DNA of 64,000 nt from Anolis sagrei (taxonomy: Eukaryota; Chordata; Lepidosauria; Squamata; Anolidae), in the NCBI RefSeq assembly GCF_037176765.1, contig NC_090025.1, positions 70,285,545-70,349,544 of the forward strand, in the 5' to 3' direction. The stretch's first letter is position 1, and every line of letters begins with the position of its first letter. Of the stretch, positions 9,272 to 23,500 are shown in pieces. Under the pieces are notes generated by a model. It was given only the letters and a program-made list of their open reading frames with translations. It was not told the origin of the DNA and made no database searches. The position numbers were made by a program, and so were the translations under genes.

Positions 9272-12200
9272 GTAATTAGTATTTGTTTGGGAGTGCTCCG
9301 CTGGAACAGCGTCAAGGAGTTTTGAGCTGTGCTTTGCTGCAAGCAAGGTGAAAATGCTTCCAGCAGCAAGGGGACTTCTTGGAAGGCTGGATCTTGGGAT
9401 CTCTGCAGTGTGGTTTTGTCCACAGCAGTGACCGCATCTTGGAAATAAAGGTTAGGTTGAAATACTGGCTGATACTAGATTTATGTGGGTGCTTCTTGAG
9501 TCTAATTAACTAAAACTCTTTAGTAGACAGGCTAGAGTACATTTGGTAGACTGGAAAGAAAACCCTACACAGTAGATTTTTAGTTAACTGGCATCCATGG
9601 GGATTAGTAGATGCTGAATAAATGTTGTTTCTGGTTGAGAATTACTATTAAAATAGATCTAATTAATTCTTTATCCCATATGATACCATAACATAAACTC
9701 TATATTGATATGAATATTGAAATGCAGTAATTAAAAGTAAATAAAGGCAAATTTAACTTAATATAACACAGTTTTATTATATTATACATATATTTTAATG
9801 TTTATTCAAAGTATTATGTCTATGATTCTTTGCCCGTTGCTTGAGAGTTCCAATTAACTGAGAGTCTACTGTACTTCTCTTCTGTTTTGTAATATTTAAA
9901 TTACAGACTGGTTTTTGTGCTAATGTTGTGTCACATACCCTGGGAGGGGGATGCGAACTTGGTATTTTCTTTAAAATTTTGATTCATTCAGAAACTTGTA
10001 CCCTCTGGCTCTTAAATTTTGCATTGGGGTTTATCATTCCATAGAAAACTAAGCATTCACTGTTAAAGCTCATGTTTATCTTTGTTACAAAGTACATTAC
10101 ACTTAATGTTTATCTTTGTGTTATTTCCTCAAAGTTACAGAAGCGTGTGCCTTGGAGCCTAGAAAGTTTGTTGAATACTAGTTAAACACTGTATATTATT
10201 CCTTGGAGTTCCTTTATTCATCTTTCAAATTAAAATACTAGGGACATTCAGTTAAAGAAATGTTCAAGGACTTTATGCAACCAGTTTCAGGGGTGTTATT
10301 TAAACCTACCAGCTTCTTTGCTGCTTCCTGAACTCAGGGCCATCTGTGTTTTTCTAACATTGTCCTCAGTGATTCATATCTTGGCTTCTCTTTCCTTCCT
10401 CTTGTCTTTCTGCAGATACCCTGCAAGTTAATTATTGGTAAGTGTCATGTTTTCTGCTTGGGATGTTCATTAACGTGATGTGTCTCTTTGTTGTTGTTTT
10501 TTCCACAGAGAGATGAACTGTTAAAGCAAAATAAAGATTTGCTACTGGATATTGTCAATGCTCGTGGAGATTACGGTAAGAGCATCCTAACTTGTGCTGC
10601 CTTTCATTTCAAAATAAAATAAAGGAAATGCAGCATCAAAACTGACTTAAGAGACCATAGGTCATAGTATCGAATCACTTCAATCTAATTCCCTGACTAC
10701 ATTCTATCCAAACATGTTTGATGTACATTTCTCTGAAGTCTCAACTGTGTGACCCTGAACTTATTTCCATTCCTGGCACCAACTTGACTAAGCTTTCCAG
10801 ATGCATCTCTGAAAAAAAATGTATCTGATGCCCATGCATGCTCAAAAAATATTGCATTTTATTCATTGCAATATAGCACCCTGAGATTGTGAGATGACAG
10901 ACTTGAAATGCTTGATAAGGAAAAAGAAAAGTCTCAGTAAACAGATTAAATGCTTCAAGTCAACATAATAGATGACCATGGTGTTTAAAATTATCTAAAA
11001 TAAGAAAATGCTGAAATTTGAAAAATGAAGGTATGCCTTTTGAGAGGGCAATAGAATGCTAACCTTTCAAATAGAAGCTGTTTATTATAAAATGGTCAAG
11101 AAAATGCAGTATTTATCAGTTCACATCTTGCCACAACTTATTAGATGACTTTAGCTAAGGTTCTGGCCTTAGCTTCCCCTTCCTCTGTAATGTGGAGATA
11201 AGATTGGCCTAATTTAGTTTGAATCAGTGAGATCAGCTAAGGTATTCGACATCACTGGAGAAATGTACTATCTTAAAGTGACTAATTTTGAACCTGTGAA
11301 ATATCATTAAAATACGCACTTCATTTTCATTCCAGGTATATGAAAGCTTTTGTCCCCTCATTAACAGAATAATTAATCATGTTTTCAAAGCAGGATAGTT
11401 TTCTGTTTAATAGCTTGACTGAGTTTTTTGGTGTGTGGTATATTATACTTTGAAACGTATAGTTACCACTTAAATGATAACATGTTGCCCGTATGAAGTA
11501 ATGGTTTGAGTGTTAGATTAGGTTGCAGAGAAACCAAGATTCAAATCCCCTTTCAATCGTGAAAACCCACTAGGTGGCCTTAGGCAAATCACACTCTGTC
11601 AGCCTCAAAGGAAGGCAAAGGCAACCCCCCACTGAACAAATTCTGCCAAGAAAATCCCATGATAGGGGGTTGCCTTAGAGCAGTGGTTCCCAACTTTGGG
11701 CCCCTAGGTGTTTTGGACTTTAGCTCCCACAGTTCCTAACAGCTGGTAAGCTGGCTGGGATTTCTGGTAGTTGAAGTCCAAAATGCCTGGTGGTCCAAAA
11801 GTTGGGAACCACTGCCTTAGAGCCACACCATATCAACAATTACTTCAAGGCACACAACAGCAACAAAAACAACAAAAGTGTTATCAAAAGTTTGTAGTAA
11901 AATAATAGAATTGGGAAAGACAAGAGTCATCCAGTCCAACCCCTTCCATGCAAAAATACGTAATCAGTGGGCTAGATAAAGGGTTTTCTCTTGTGATCCA
12001 TAAATGTCTCTATTTTGAAAATAAACTATATAAATTAGCATAATTTCTTAAAACCATCCTTGTAGCTAAACACACCTCCACTTTCGGACAAATGATCTCA
12101 GCTGGGTAAGCGTGAAATAGCAGGAAAGTAATTCTTAAAATACGGTAATTTGAAAGGGGCCATGTTCTCAGACAACTACATTGATGTAGCGGTTTGAGCG

Positions 12201-15200
12201 TCTGACTACTTTGAAAACCAGGTTTCTATTCTCCATTTGGTCATGAAAACCCACTGGATATCTGTATGATATTATGGCCTTCATAGCATCAAAACAAGTA
12301 CAAGTGCAAATTTGAGTTAGGCTGTTTTTGAGTCCAGCCGTTCTGACAAACGACATGGTAGAATGGTTTGAGCTTGAATTGTGAGCTGGAGCTTGGCCAT
12401 GAAAATCCACTGGATAGCCTTGAGCAAGTCACACTATCTCAGTCTCAGAGGAAGGCAAAGACAAACTCTCTCTGATTCAATCCTTCCAAGAAAACACTGT
12501 GATAGGTTTGACTAAGATAGAGATGAATGCTCAAATTCTCCTAATGTGCTTCATGGATCAGAGAAGCATTGAATCAGGATATGATTTGTCCATCGTGTGT
12601 TGTGTTGTAGCCTACATACGATACATAACTGTGATGGTACATGATGTATTTACAGTGAGATCTTGACTTAAGAGTTTAATTTGTTCAGTGACTGAGCTTT
12701 TCATGCAACATGCCCTTCTCTCAAAATGAATTTTCCAATTGAAATGCTATTAATCCATTCTGCCCGCCCTGCCCCCCCGCCCCCCAATTTTGTTACGTGT
12801 TTTTGAATAAGAAAATGAATGCACATTCACATGGAACAATACAAAAGAAAGATAAACTTTAAAGCGGTAGAAGCACAAAGCTATGGCAAGGAAGCACAAA
12901 GTGAAGATGCAAAAGCATCATTTTCTTCATACTGTATTCATTCCAACCTCTCCCCCCCCCCCTTGCTCTCTCTCCTTCTTCATGAAGCCAAACATACTAG
13001 AAATAAAAAAACCCACACAGAATCAACTAACCCAAAATTCCTCAAAGCAGACAAGAGCAAAGCAGACAGCAATCTCTCAAAGCAGACAATGGCACAAGAC
13101 TGTACCCCTAATGCCCTAAAGCCCTATACTCTGGTGCTAGTGCTCCCTCTGGCTCTAGCACTTAACTCAAATGCTGGTTGTTTTGCCATTGCACTGCCCC
13201 ATAATCTCAGATTCAATAAAACTGATTCTGGAAGGGCACATAATTTACTGAAGAGCATATGTAGACAAACAAACAGCATGATGAAAATAAGCTGTTACAT
13301 GGCCCGAGGAACAAAACAGATCCTTTCTGCATCCCATATGTCTCATGGGGACAGAAAAAAATTCAGAGAAATGGTTGGAGCCATCATAGGCTATGCCTTC
13401 TAATCCCGACACAGCCAGGCAACCCAGAAGAATACCACTGACTATGATATCCAAAATATCTGTAAGGTCTTGGTTAATCCATAGGTTAAACTTTTAGTGC
13501 ACTGGGTTGAAGTTCCAGGTTCATTTCCCAATAAAGGCTGTTTTGACTGCCTGCCAGCTGTTTTGTTTTTTAAGCCAGATTTTAGGGATTGAATCTGAAT
13601 CCTCATGTCTTTTCATAGAATCATAGAATCAAAGAGTTGGAAGAGATCTCATGGGCCATCCAGTCCAACCCCCTGCCAAGAAGCAGGAATATTGCATTCA
13701 AATCACCATCTCAGATTTACCATCTCAGATGTTTGAAGCAACCCCCTTCTTTAAAATGTTCAACTTCCTAGTGGTTTTCACAAGGGATGACTTGTGAACA
13801 GAATGGAACTTCTCGTGTGCCATTCAGGTTGCTCTATTTTTTAAAATAATATTGAAAATACTTATGGTGCTTTCCAAATAGCATTGAAAATACCTATGGC
13901 GCTGCTTGTCCAACAGGAAGAAGTGTTAATTAAGTTCTTCATTTTAAAATAAAGTTATTTATCTCCTCCAGCAATCTCTTCTGCAGCCTGCGAGAAATTG
14001 GAGAAAGATCTAAATGATCAACATGCTTCTTATGAAGAATTTGTGCAGAAGCTGTACCAGAAACACCAAAGTGATTTATCTGAACTGGAGGAGAGGCTAA
14101 AACAGTTCTATACCGCAGAATGCGAAAAGTTACAGACTATATGTCTTGAAGAAGCTGAAAAATATAAAGCACAGCTCCAGGAACATGTAAGTGGGGCTGG
14201 AGTTTGACAGAGATTCTTCTGTGGGGGTTTTTGATCATAGTCTCATGCACTCCTCTCATTTGCTGTGGTTTAAATGTAAAGGGTGGCTTGCCCTTGTGTT
14301 TGAAGCATTTCACTTTAGAGAGTGCTACTTTAATTTGAACTTTTCAACTATAGGAAATGCTTGTCTGTACTTCAGTTTCTTTTAATGAATGTGTGATTCC
14401 ATCATGCGTCTGACTTGACTTTTAATGAAATTGAGATCAAGCCTATCTCACAGAGGTCAAATCAATCTCATGTATTAGGATAATGAGCGGTTTTTAAATA
14501 TTTCTATCCATGAAGATTCAGGTTGTTCAGATAGCTATTAGTTCTGGAGGCAGTGCGGATCAATCAGAATATCTTGAGTGAGATCCCTAACAAAGTATTG
14601 TATCTGAATGCCCAATGTATTTTGTGTGCTGAGATATGCTAGGGATTAGCACCATTGTGCAAATGAAATTTCTTAGCATCCTTTCTTCAAATATTCCTAA
14701 AGCTTATTTTGCTTGCACTTTAGTGGTTACCCCATGACTGGCAGGAAGATCCGAGGGAATGTAAACCATTTGATTCTGCTGTATATTTTTGAGCAAACTA
14801 TTCCACTGGGAGCTGTATGCATCATGCTTACTTTGCACCAGTATCCACAGTGTGGAAACATTAACAGCAGACTTTCTGTGACACAGAACCACTGGAATTT
14901 TGTATTTAGGAACATTTTTACTTATCTTTTATTTAGAAATATATTTTTAAATAATATTTTTATGAAAAATGGAAAAGAAAACTTATTTCCCACTGTAAAT
15001 TAAGAACTTCCGATCACATTTTGTCCAAATTTGTTCTTCATCAGGTTGACAAGTTGAATATTGCACATGAAAACTTCAAGCTAGAACGTGAAACTTGCCA
15101 TGCAGAAAAAATAGAAGAACTGAAGAGGAACTATGAATCCTCATTTTCTGGTAAATTGTAGTTTGTTTGGTTTTCTTGTCCTACATGTGTTCATTTGTTT

Positions 15201-17458
15201 TTTAAAGTTCTTTTGCACTATTAAATACATCTAGCATTATTATCATCTTGAGAGTTTGATAAGATGATTGCTCAGTACATAATATTTTCATTCTCAAAAT
15301 GAAATTATCATTACTACACATACAGTGATACTGGATGATAGGCAAGCAGATATGCATAATGCTATTTTAAACGTTTTATTATTTATTTTAGAAAGGGGCA
15401 GTTCTAGCAAGAAACTTACATGCACACACATCTGAGGTTTCAAAATCTATTCGGAGTGATTTGATTATCAAAAGAAGTATACATTTATTACACATGCATG
15501 TGTATATAGTAAATGTATAAATCTTAGAGAAACAAGTCAACAAGGTTGCCCCCAAATGAACCAATTTTAAATGCTCAAGTGAGCAAACAGGAGTTAGCCA
15601 ATAAGTCTAACAGGTATGTCTGTTGGGTAAGCTGTTGGGTGAGGCCTCGCATTCCAGAGTTAAGACATTGGCCCAGAAAATATCTTTTGTCATGTAATTT
15701 TTCTGTGGCAAGAAGGTGCACTTCCAAAGCAAAGACTATGTGTGAGGGAGAGGCAATCCTGGATCCCAGATCATTTAGGCCTTTAAAAATGAACATCAGC
15801 ATATTGACTTTGCCCCCAAAACAGATAAGCAATCAGCTCAAGTTCCTCTAAAATTGTGGTTTTATTATTCCAGACAGTTTGGAACATCTTTAACCTAACA
15901 TTTTGTTTCCAGCATACCTTCATGGGGAGGCCCCACAGAAAGTATCTCACAATAATCCAAACACGAGGTTACCGAAACATGAGTAATTTTTGTGGATAAA
16001 ACATAACTGGGTCCAGAAACTGCTCTAATTGGCACACCTCTCACAGATGAGTAAAGGGACTGTATCCCACCCAAACCCTGTGGTCAAGATGGATTAACAA
16101 GTATCCCCAGTCTCTGTATCTGCTCTTTGAAGGGAGTGCAGCTGCATTCAGAAGAGGCTGCCTTCCTCATTGCAGAGCATTGCCCCATCAGAGTCATATT
16201 GTCTTTTTAGTTCCCTTCCTATCCTTTGTGTTCCAAGCCCAGGTGTCGGAGGGTCCATTGCCTGCCTGCTTTCTCCCTTCTCCAGTTCAGAGAAGGCCTA
16301 CCTCACAATGTCTCCATGGCAATGCTTGGGAAACAATGGGCAGACTGTCTTTGTAGCTCTCCCCCCCCCTCCTCTTATGCACTTTCTCTTTTTTCTTGTT
16401 TTCCTTCTTCCCTTTCTCTCCCTCATACAACTTCTATCTTCTTTTTCCCCTCTTCCTTCCTGTCCTTTTTCTTTCTTCACTCCCTTTCCTTTCCCTTCTC
16501 TACCCTTTTTTCTTTTCCATACCTCACAGCTTTCCCCTTTTCCTTTCCTTCCTCCTTTTGCTTTCTTCTCCCTCCCTTTCTTCCTTCTGTTTCCCTTACC
16601 TTGCTTTTCCCTTCTTTTTCTTTCCTTCACTCCTCATATACCTTTTCCCTTTCCCTCCCTTCTTCATTTCGGACCTTCCTTACTAACTCCACTCAATACA
16701 CATTACCTAGCCACAACCAGTTTGCTTTGTTCTTTTTCTTTTCTGGGACTTCATCTCCCATACTTTCATCTTCATCTCCCATCATCTCCCTTCATCTCCC
16801 ATCATTATCAAGAGAGGTCTACCCCTCTGTTTAAGGAGCTCCACTGGCTGCCATTTATTTTCCGAGCCCAATTCAAGGTGCAGGTGCTCACCTACAAAGC
16901 CCTGAACGGTTTGGGACCACCCTACCTGCGTGACCGTATCTCCATCTACGAACCCACACGCTCGCTCCGGTCATCTGGGGAGGTCCTGCTCGTGATCCCA
17001 CCTACGTCGCAAGCGCGCTTGGTGGGGACACGGGACAGGGCTTTCTCTGTGGCGGCCCCCCGACTTTGGAATGCCCTTCCAAAAGAGCTTCGTCAGGCCC
17101 CTACTCTAACAGTTTTTAGAAGGAACCTAAAAACTTGGCTGTTCCGATGTGCCTTCGCAGATTAGGAATCCCCATCCCAAGTCCTAGAAGCACTTTAGCA
17201 CAACCAATGTTGCTGCACACCGCACTTTTAATCCTACGTTCCTCCTGCCATCTCAGCACTTTTAACCCTGTACCCCATTGCGCCGGCCGAACCAGTTTTA
17301 ATAGTGTCTTGATGTATTGATGTATTGTCATTGTGGTTATTTGTTTTGATTTGCTTTGTTTATTGTTGTGTTATGTTTTCTATTGTATTGTGTTTTGAGG
17401 CTTCGGCCCGTGTAAGCCGCATCGAGTCCTTCGGGAGATGCTAGCGGGGTACAAATAA

Positions 17459-17502
<44 letters not shown>

Positions 17503-20500
17503 CCTAACAGCTGGTAAGATGGCTGGGGTTTCTGGGAGCTGAAGTTCAAAACACCTGGAGGAACACAGTTTGAGAAGCACTGCACTAGAGTGAACAAAGA
17601 CATTTCAGACCTGAGTGAAAGGAGATTAAAAGGAGTCAAAAAGATGATACTTGCAACTGAATAGTTAACACAAAACCTCCAAAGGAGTAGATACTAAAAC
17701 TGTAATTATTTTTTAGAACTCAAGAACACCCATGAGTCACAGCTGAAAAAGCTTGAAGAATCTTTCAGTGAGAAACAAGTGGAGCTAGAGGTATGACATT
17801 TCTTTTGCTAACTAGAGACAACTGTCAAACAACTTGTACAATCTATGCTGCTACAATTTTAGCATCTTTATTTTCCTTTTATATTTGTAACAGCTAGTCC
17901 GACCACACCATACTTTCAGAATTGTGTAAGAAACCATACAGCTTTCTAGTTGGTCTTTGACAGTCACAGATTAAGCAATATCATTGAAGTAAGGCTTTTG
18001 CTTGAATGACACTACTTTCAGCAATTGATTATGTAATGCAAGGGTGATGAACAAATATTTCTTTTCAGATATTTATATTTCATTGCTCCTAAAAAAAAAA
18101 ATCAGTGGTGAGGGATGATTAGAGCTTCAGTCACAAGAGCATATGGAGAGCCACATGTTCTGCTGACCTAACTTTTGACAGAGTAACAAATTTCAAAATC
18201 CATATTATGGAAAAAAAATAATGTACAAAAGATATATCTGCTAACCTTTAAAGGGATTACTACAAAATGGGTTTAGGAATCTTGCTGTCCCATTTATAAG
18301 TAGATTTTCTTTCTTTTATCATTTTAATGTGATAACATTTCTTGACTTTACGTTAGAGAACTCTGTCTTATCTTTGGCTGTATTTTATCTTGCAGAAAAA
18401 AATTACTGACTTAAGGAGTGAAAATGATTCCTTGAATGAAAAGCTCAAATTGGAAGAGCAAAAACAAATAGCCAAAGAAAAAGCAAATATTGTACGTATG
18501 TATATATACGCCTTTAGATTTACACCTGAATAATTATAAGACTCTTTCGCTGCAATCATACGTCTTCTGAAAGAAACATCTATCTAGCATGAATATTTTA
18601 TGTTGAAAATGTTTTCTGGGAGGCAAAGTTTCAAACCAGATGTTAAATAAGAGATGAGCATAGTATAGCTCTCATAGCTGTTTCTGAGGTCTCTAAGAGT
18701 CCACCTGCACCCCAAGTTTTGAAGAGATCTGTTCTTTTAAACAACAGTTGATTTCTGGTTTACTTTCTGGTTAGCGAAAGACCTTTTTGTGGCCCAGAAG
18801 AGGCCAACATGCTGAAATGTTTGTCTGCTTCTTGAGCCAAGAGAAGGAGGGGCTGCTTCCTCCCTTCTCCCCACCAATGAAATAGTTCAGCTGCTTCTTC
18901 CAATGGGAGAAGGAGCCGAGGCTCTGTCCTCCTTTTCTTAGCTGAGGAAGGAATTTATCTTATTCAATTGAGTGAAGAAACAGAGGATTCTTCTCTGCTG
19001 AGGATCTTCCCTGTGAGAAGGGGAAACTGAGCTTCACATCAAATATGGCACTTGGAGCTTTCAGGAGCTCAGTGCAGGCAGCCTGTACAAAATTTCACTC
19101 TTCCCGTCAGCTACTCTTCTTTTCACAACTTCCTCTATTTTCTGAGTCCAAAAATACAGCACTCAGTATTATCCGTGGTTTCACATACCCATTTGCAACT
19201 CTAATACTGGAATCATATTGTTTTTCTCTTAAAACATATCTCAGTTTTTGATTTCAGAGCCTGAACCAGCTGAGAATATATAGATTTTAGTTTGTGACTG
19301 TTGTTTCACTCCTTCATTTTAAGGTTTTGTCATAAGGAAAACCCTGACATGGTGGTTGCACTGGTGCTATAATATGCATACATATCAGTCCTGTTGTAGA
19401 TTTATTGCTGTAACTATAATGGCTATCCCATTAAAGACATGTTATGTTTATTTGGCCATACAAATCTTTTGAATGTGAACTTCTAAATGGATTGTGTAGC
19501 CAGTGAGTATTTTATAGACCTAAATCAAAACGTTTACAATAGTTGACAGGTTGAAAACCCTCCCTAAAGTTCTCTGTTCATAATTTTCAGAAAAACCCTC
19601 AGATCATGTATCTGGAACAAGAACTGGAAAGTCTGAAGGCAGTGTTGGAAATCAAAAATGAAAAACTGCATCAGCAAGATATCAAACTATTGAAAATGGA
19701 AAAACTGGTGAGGTTTCTACTGGAGCAATCATTTTCCAAAATGTTGATTTGTGCTGATAATACAAAAATAGGTTCAGTGGTTGTAACTTAAGTTACTAAG
19801 AAGTAAGCTTGGAACAGAGCACTAAAATTTCCCTTAGTAAACTTTAACAAATTCAAAGAGCAAAGATAGCCTTAAAGGATATTAGGTTTTTCAGCATAAA
19901 GTTGAATAGAGCTCTTACAACACAGCAGCTAAACAGAGTCTGAATTACTTTTGAATGTTACCTTCCCTTGATTTATTAATCAGTGTTAATCAGCTGAGCT
20001 CTGATAAGAATTATATTAATTTTCATCAAGAAGCAAAAATGTTGTCAGCATTTCTCAGGGTTTTTTTAATTTTATTTTTATAGAAATTACATTTCTGTTC
20101 TCACCTCCACCCTATTTCCAAAAGAGAATATAAAATCCTTCTAGTAGTATACTTTTTGCCTACTCAGTTGGTCAGGATACTTAATTCTCTTAGTCAAGTC
20201 TGTGTTTAAAATGAGTGAGTATGCAGTGATCTGGAGAACTACATATATTGTTTAAAAGCTGCATTTTGCTGTTTTGTCAAGTTAGCACAAATCATATCAA
20301 TCTGTCTCTTCACTCCTATATTAAATGGTTGATCATTCACCCAGTCAGCTCAGATTGTGTCCTTTGAAGGAAAGACAGGTCTTAAATCCAAGTGAGAAAA
20401 AAAACTGTACTAAGATATTTAACTAAATGCTGATAGGTTATAAGAGTGAGGAATGTGCTTTGAATAATTTCAGCGATTGAATTATGTGTGCTGCAGGAAT

Positions 20501-23500
20501 GGGTGAAAGTATCTCGGTTTAACACACACACACCTTAACTAAGAAGAGAACAAAAAGTACTACTAGTTATCCCAATAGCAAAAAATGAGGAAATATTACA
20601 TAGCACAAAAGGAAAGAGGAGGAGCTGCTGCCCTCCCATTTCCTCAATCTTATATGTCGCTCCTCCACTTTATTAGAGCAGGGGGCAGCAAGAAGAAGCC
20701 AAATTTAGCAGGATGGCTTTTTTCTCCTTTGGCCTTTTTATATGCCATCTTTTCCATGCCAAAGATTTGGGGGGGGGGGGGGGGGCTGCCGGTGGTTCTC
20801 CCTGAACACCAGACCCCTATTTCCTCTGTGGAAAATGGAAGATTGTAACATTTTAAGCTGTTTTATATGGTCTCACCTTTCTAGGTGTGGCAGCCAGACT
20901 TTCCCTCTCTCTCACATGCACTTGTGTTACTGAGAGACAAACATAAGAAGCAGAATGTAAATACTGGAGTCTAGGCTCAGGTTGCAACCATATTAACATA
21001 AGGAATGTTTGGAATCTATGTTTGACAAAGGTTATGCAAAATTATTTACTCTGTACAAGTTGTCTCCCTTGCAAGAAATGCTTAGAACAAAAAGTTTTTT
21101 GGATTGTGGATTATTTGGGGGGGGGGGGGGTCCTGTATTTGCATATACATAGTGAATGAGGGAAAGGGTCCAATTATAAGTCCAACACTTGCTGAGCTTT
21201 TCCTCAAGGAGCTCTAACTACCACTTTAAGAAATTTAACAAGTGAAGAAAGGAGGGGAAGTGTGGAAGGACTCTGCTTTTAAAAAGACATGCCAGGCGTT
21301 TCCCCAGCTGCCAACACACTTTCTGACCTTTTACTAAAGTAGCTAGGAAACAAGGGGAATACATGCACACCCCATGGATGTTCCTTGTTCTCTGGGCTGG
21401 ATACATGTAGCAGACAAAAGGATGGTTCCCGTGGCCTGTTTCCTAGGCACCTGGCCCACCATGTACTGCCATTGGCCAACAGGGAGGTGGGCTCAGAAGC
21501 ATGTGGAAGTTGCTTAGGACCTTTTGCTATGCCCAAAGCAGGAGCTGCAGGAGGGGGGAGCATGTAATTAGTAAGTGAAATACTAGTTTTTCCCACGTGG
21601 TCAGCCTGGGAATCACACAGTTGGTATAATCCTGCGCTCGCGCAGGCAGCTACGAACACTCACGAGCTCACTTTAACTGACCGTTAGAGTAGCCCTGCCC
21701 CTTTCTCCCCACTCATATAAAGAGCCCTGCCACGGGGCTACCGGCCAGTTCTTATAATCCGCCGCGAAAAGTAGCAACGGAAACACAAACGCCACAATAT
21801 AATAACATAAAGAAATGACTACTTCTTTTAAAAAGTGTGTATCATGCCCTAACAAAATACCAGATAATGATACACACCTGAAATGCGTATCATGCCTGGG
21901 AGAAGCTCACCTCTCCCAGGCATGCAACATATGCAGGGCTTTCACGCCTCAAACTAAAAAGAATAGAGAGTTAAGATTAAAAGCAGCTCTATATGAGCAA
22001 ACTCTCCTCCCAACTACTCAAAAAGAAATCATGGGAGCACCTAACGCGAAAGCAAATAAAAGAATTCAAACAGCGACGCGCCCAAAAGACTCGCAGACTG
22101 CGGGCAATACAATGAAGAAGAAGAAAAAAACCAAACCGCTTCTTCCCTCACGAGAGGGAATAATGGCGCCACAGCAAACAAACGAAAAAGAACAAGCAGC
22201 AAAAGAAGCACAAACAGTGGTCGAGGGGGTGACCCCGAAACTATCCACTGAACAAAATAGAAAAGATCAAACAATAGAAATGGAGATATCGGAGGCATCG
22301 ATAACACCACCTACGTTATCAAGAGCTATGAACATGAGCCAAGACCTAATGGAGGCTCCGATACCGATACCGCCTCCTTCAGCAAAACTGTTGGGAGAAC
22401 CTTCCCCGAGACGCGCAAGAGCCCGTCCTCCGTCTCGAAGCCCAAACAGAATGGAGAGACGTCGACTCGAAGGCAGTCCCTGTTGAGAAGCACTTTGAGC
22501 TCCTCCTCTGACTCCTCAAGCTCCTCCCCTTCTCCCAAAAGGGGAAAAAGATACAAGAGGGGGAGGAGCCGGAGAAATATTTCTCATGCTTCCTCGGTAT
22601 GGATGGGCAGGCAAGATTGGCAGCCAATGCCCATCCCCTCCCAGGGAGGTTTTTGGCAGATAACTCAAGGGCAAATTGTCTTTTGCGGAGGCCCAGCTCC
22701 ATATCCATGGCAACCAAACAACTTACAAAGACATGGTAAGATAGAGAAGCATGCAATCAGACAACACCACTAAGCAATAAATCAAAACGAAAACCCTTTA
22801 GAGGGACCCTCCACTCAAACGACAGGAATATGTATGAATGATCCACAAGAAACACTTATAGAACTGTCTGAATCATCAGATGAAAATCCACTCATGCTAG
22901 AGGAAACAAAGGACATGGAACAAGACAAAACCAATATAGAGGAATATAGAAAATTCAATGCCATATTATCTAGAATGGTTAGAGCTCTAGACTTACCAGC
23001 TCCAAAACCACAGGAAACAGTAGAAGACCCAATGTTTCCAGCAGATCAACAAGATGCTCCTAATAACACTGCATTACCAACTTTACCTTACTTATTAAAG
23101 TTGACAAAACTCCCAGAAGGATCACCAGCTTCAGCACCAGCCATGCCTAGGAAAGTTGACAGTCTATATAGAGTTGACCTTACAAATGCTGATTGGTTAG
23201 TCCGCCCATTTAAACCCAACACAGTAATTGCAGAAGTAGGTCAAGGAAAGAAGTAAAAAAAATCAGCATCAACACCTGCTGACAAGGAAGGCAAGAAATT
23301 AGACACAATGGGGAAGAAAATCCATATGGCAGCAGGCCTCATCACAAGAATGGCTCATTATGCGACATATATGAGCGCATACCAAACCTTTCTATGGAAT
23401 AAAATGACACCTTATATTAACCTCTTGCCAGAAGAAGAACAACGCCTACCAAGAGCGTTTAATTCAGAAGCCCTCCTTTTGTCAAAATATCAAAAAGACT

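Noticed and set aside
9134-9325. Longer N-terminal extension of the MTUS1 first exon
   Set aside because: The frame upstream of 9218 has no ATG before a TGA at 9119, so ATG 9218 is the first usable start.
12819-13403. 194-codon open frame on the plus strand
   Set aside because: Most of it lies in the family B DNA transposon copy. The matching region at 23.9-24.5 kb does not keep the frame.
16170-17165. 331-codon open frame
   Set aside because: It is a pyrimidine tract read as Ser/Phe/Pro/Leu joined to the end of an L2-like LINE reverse transcriptase, so it is not a host gene.
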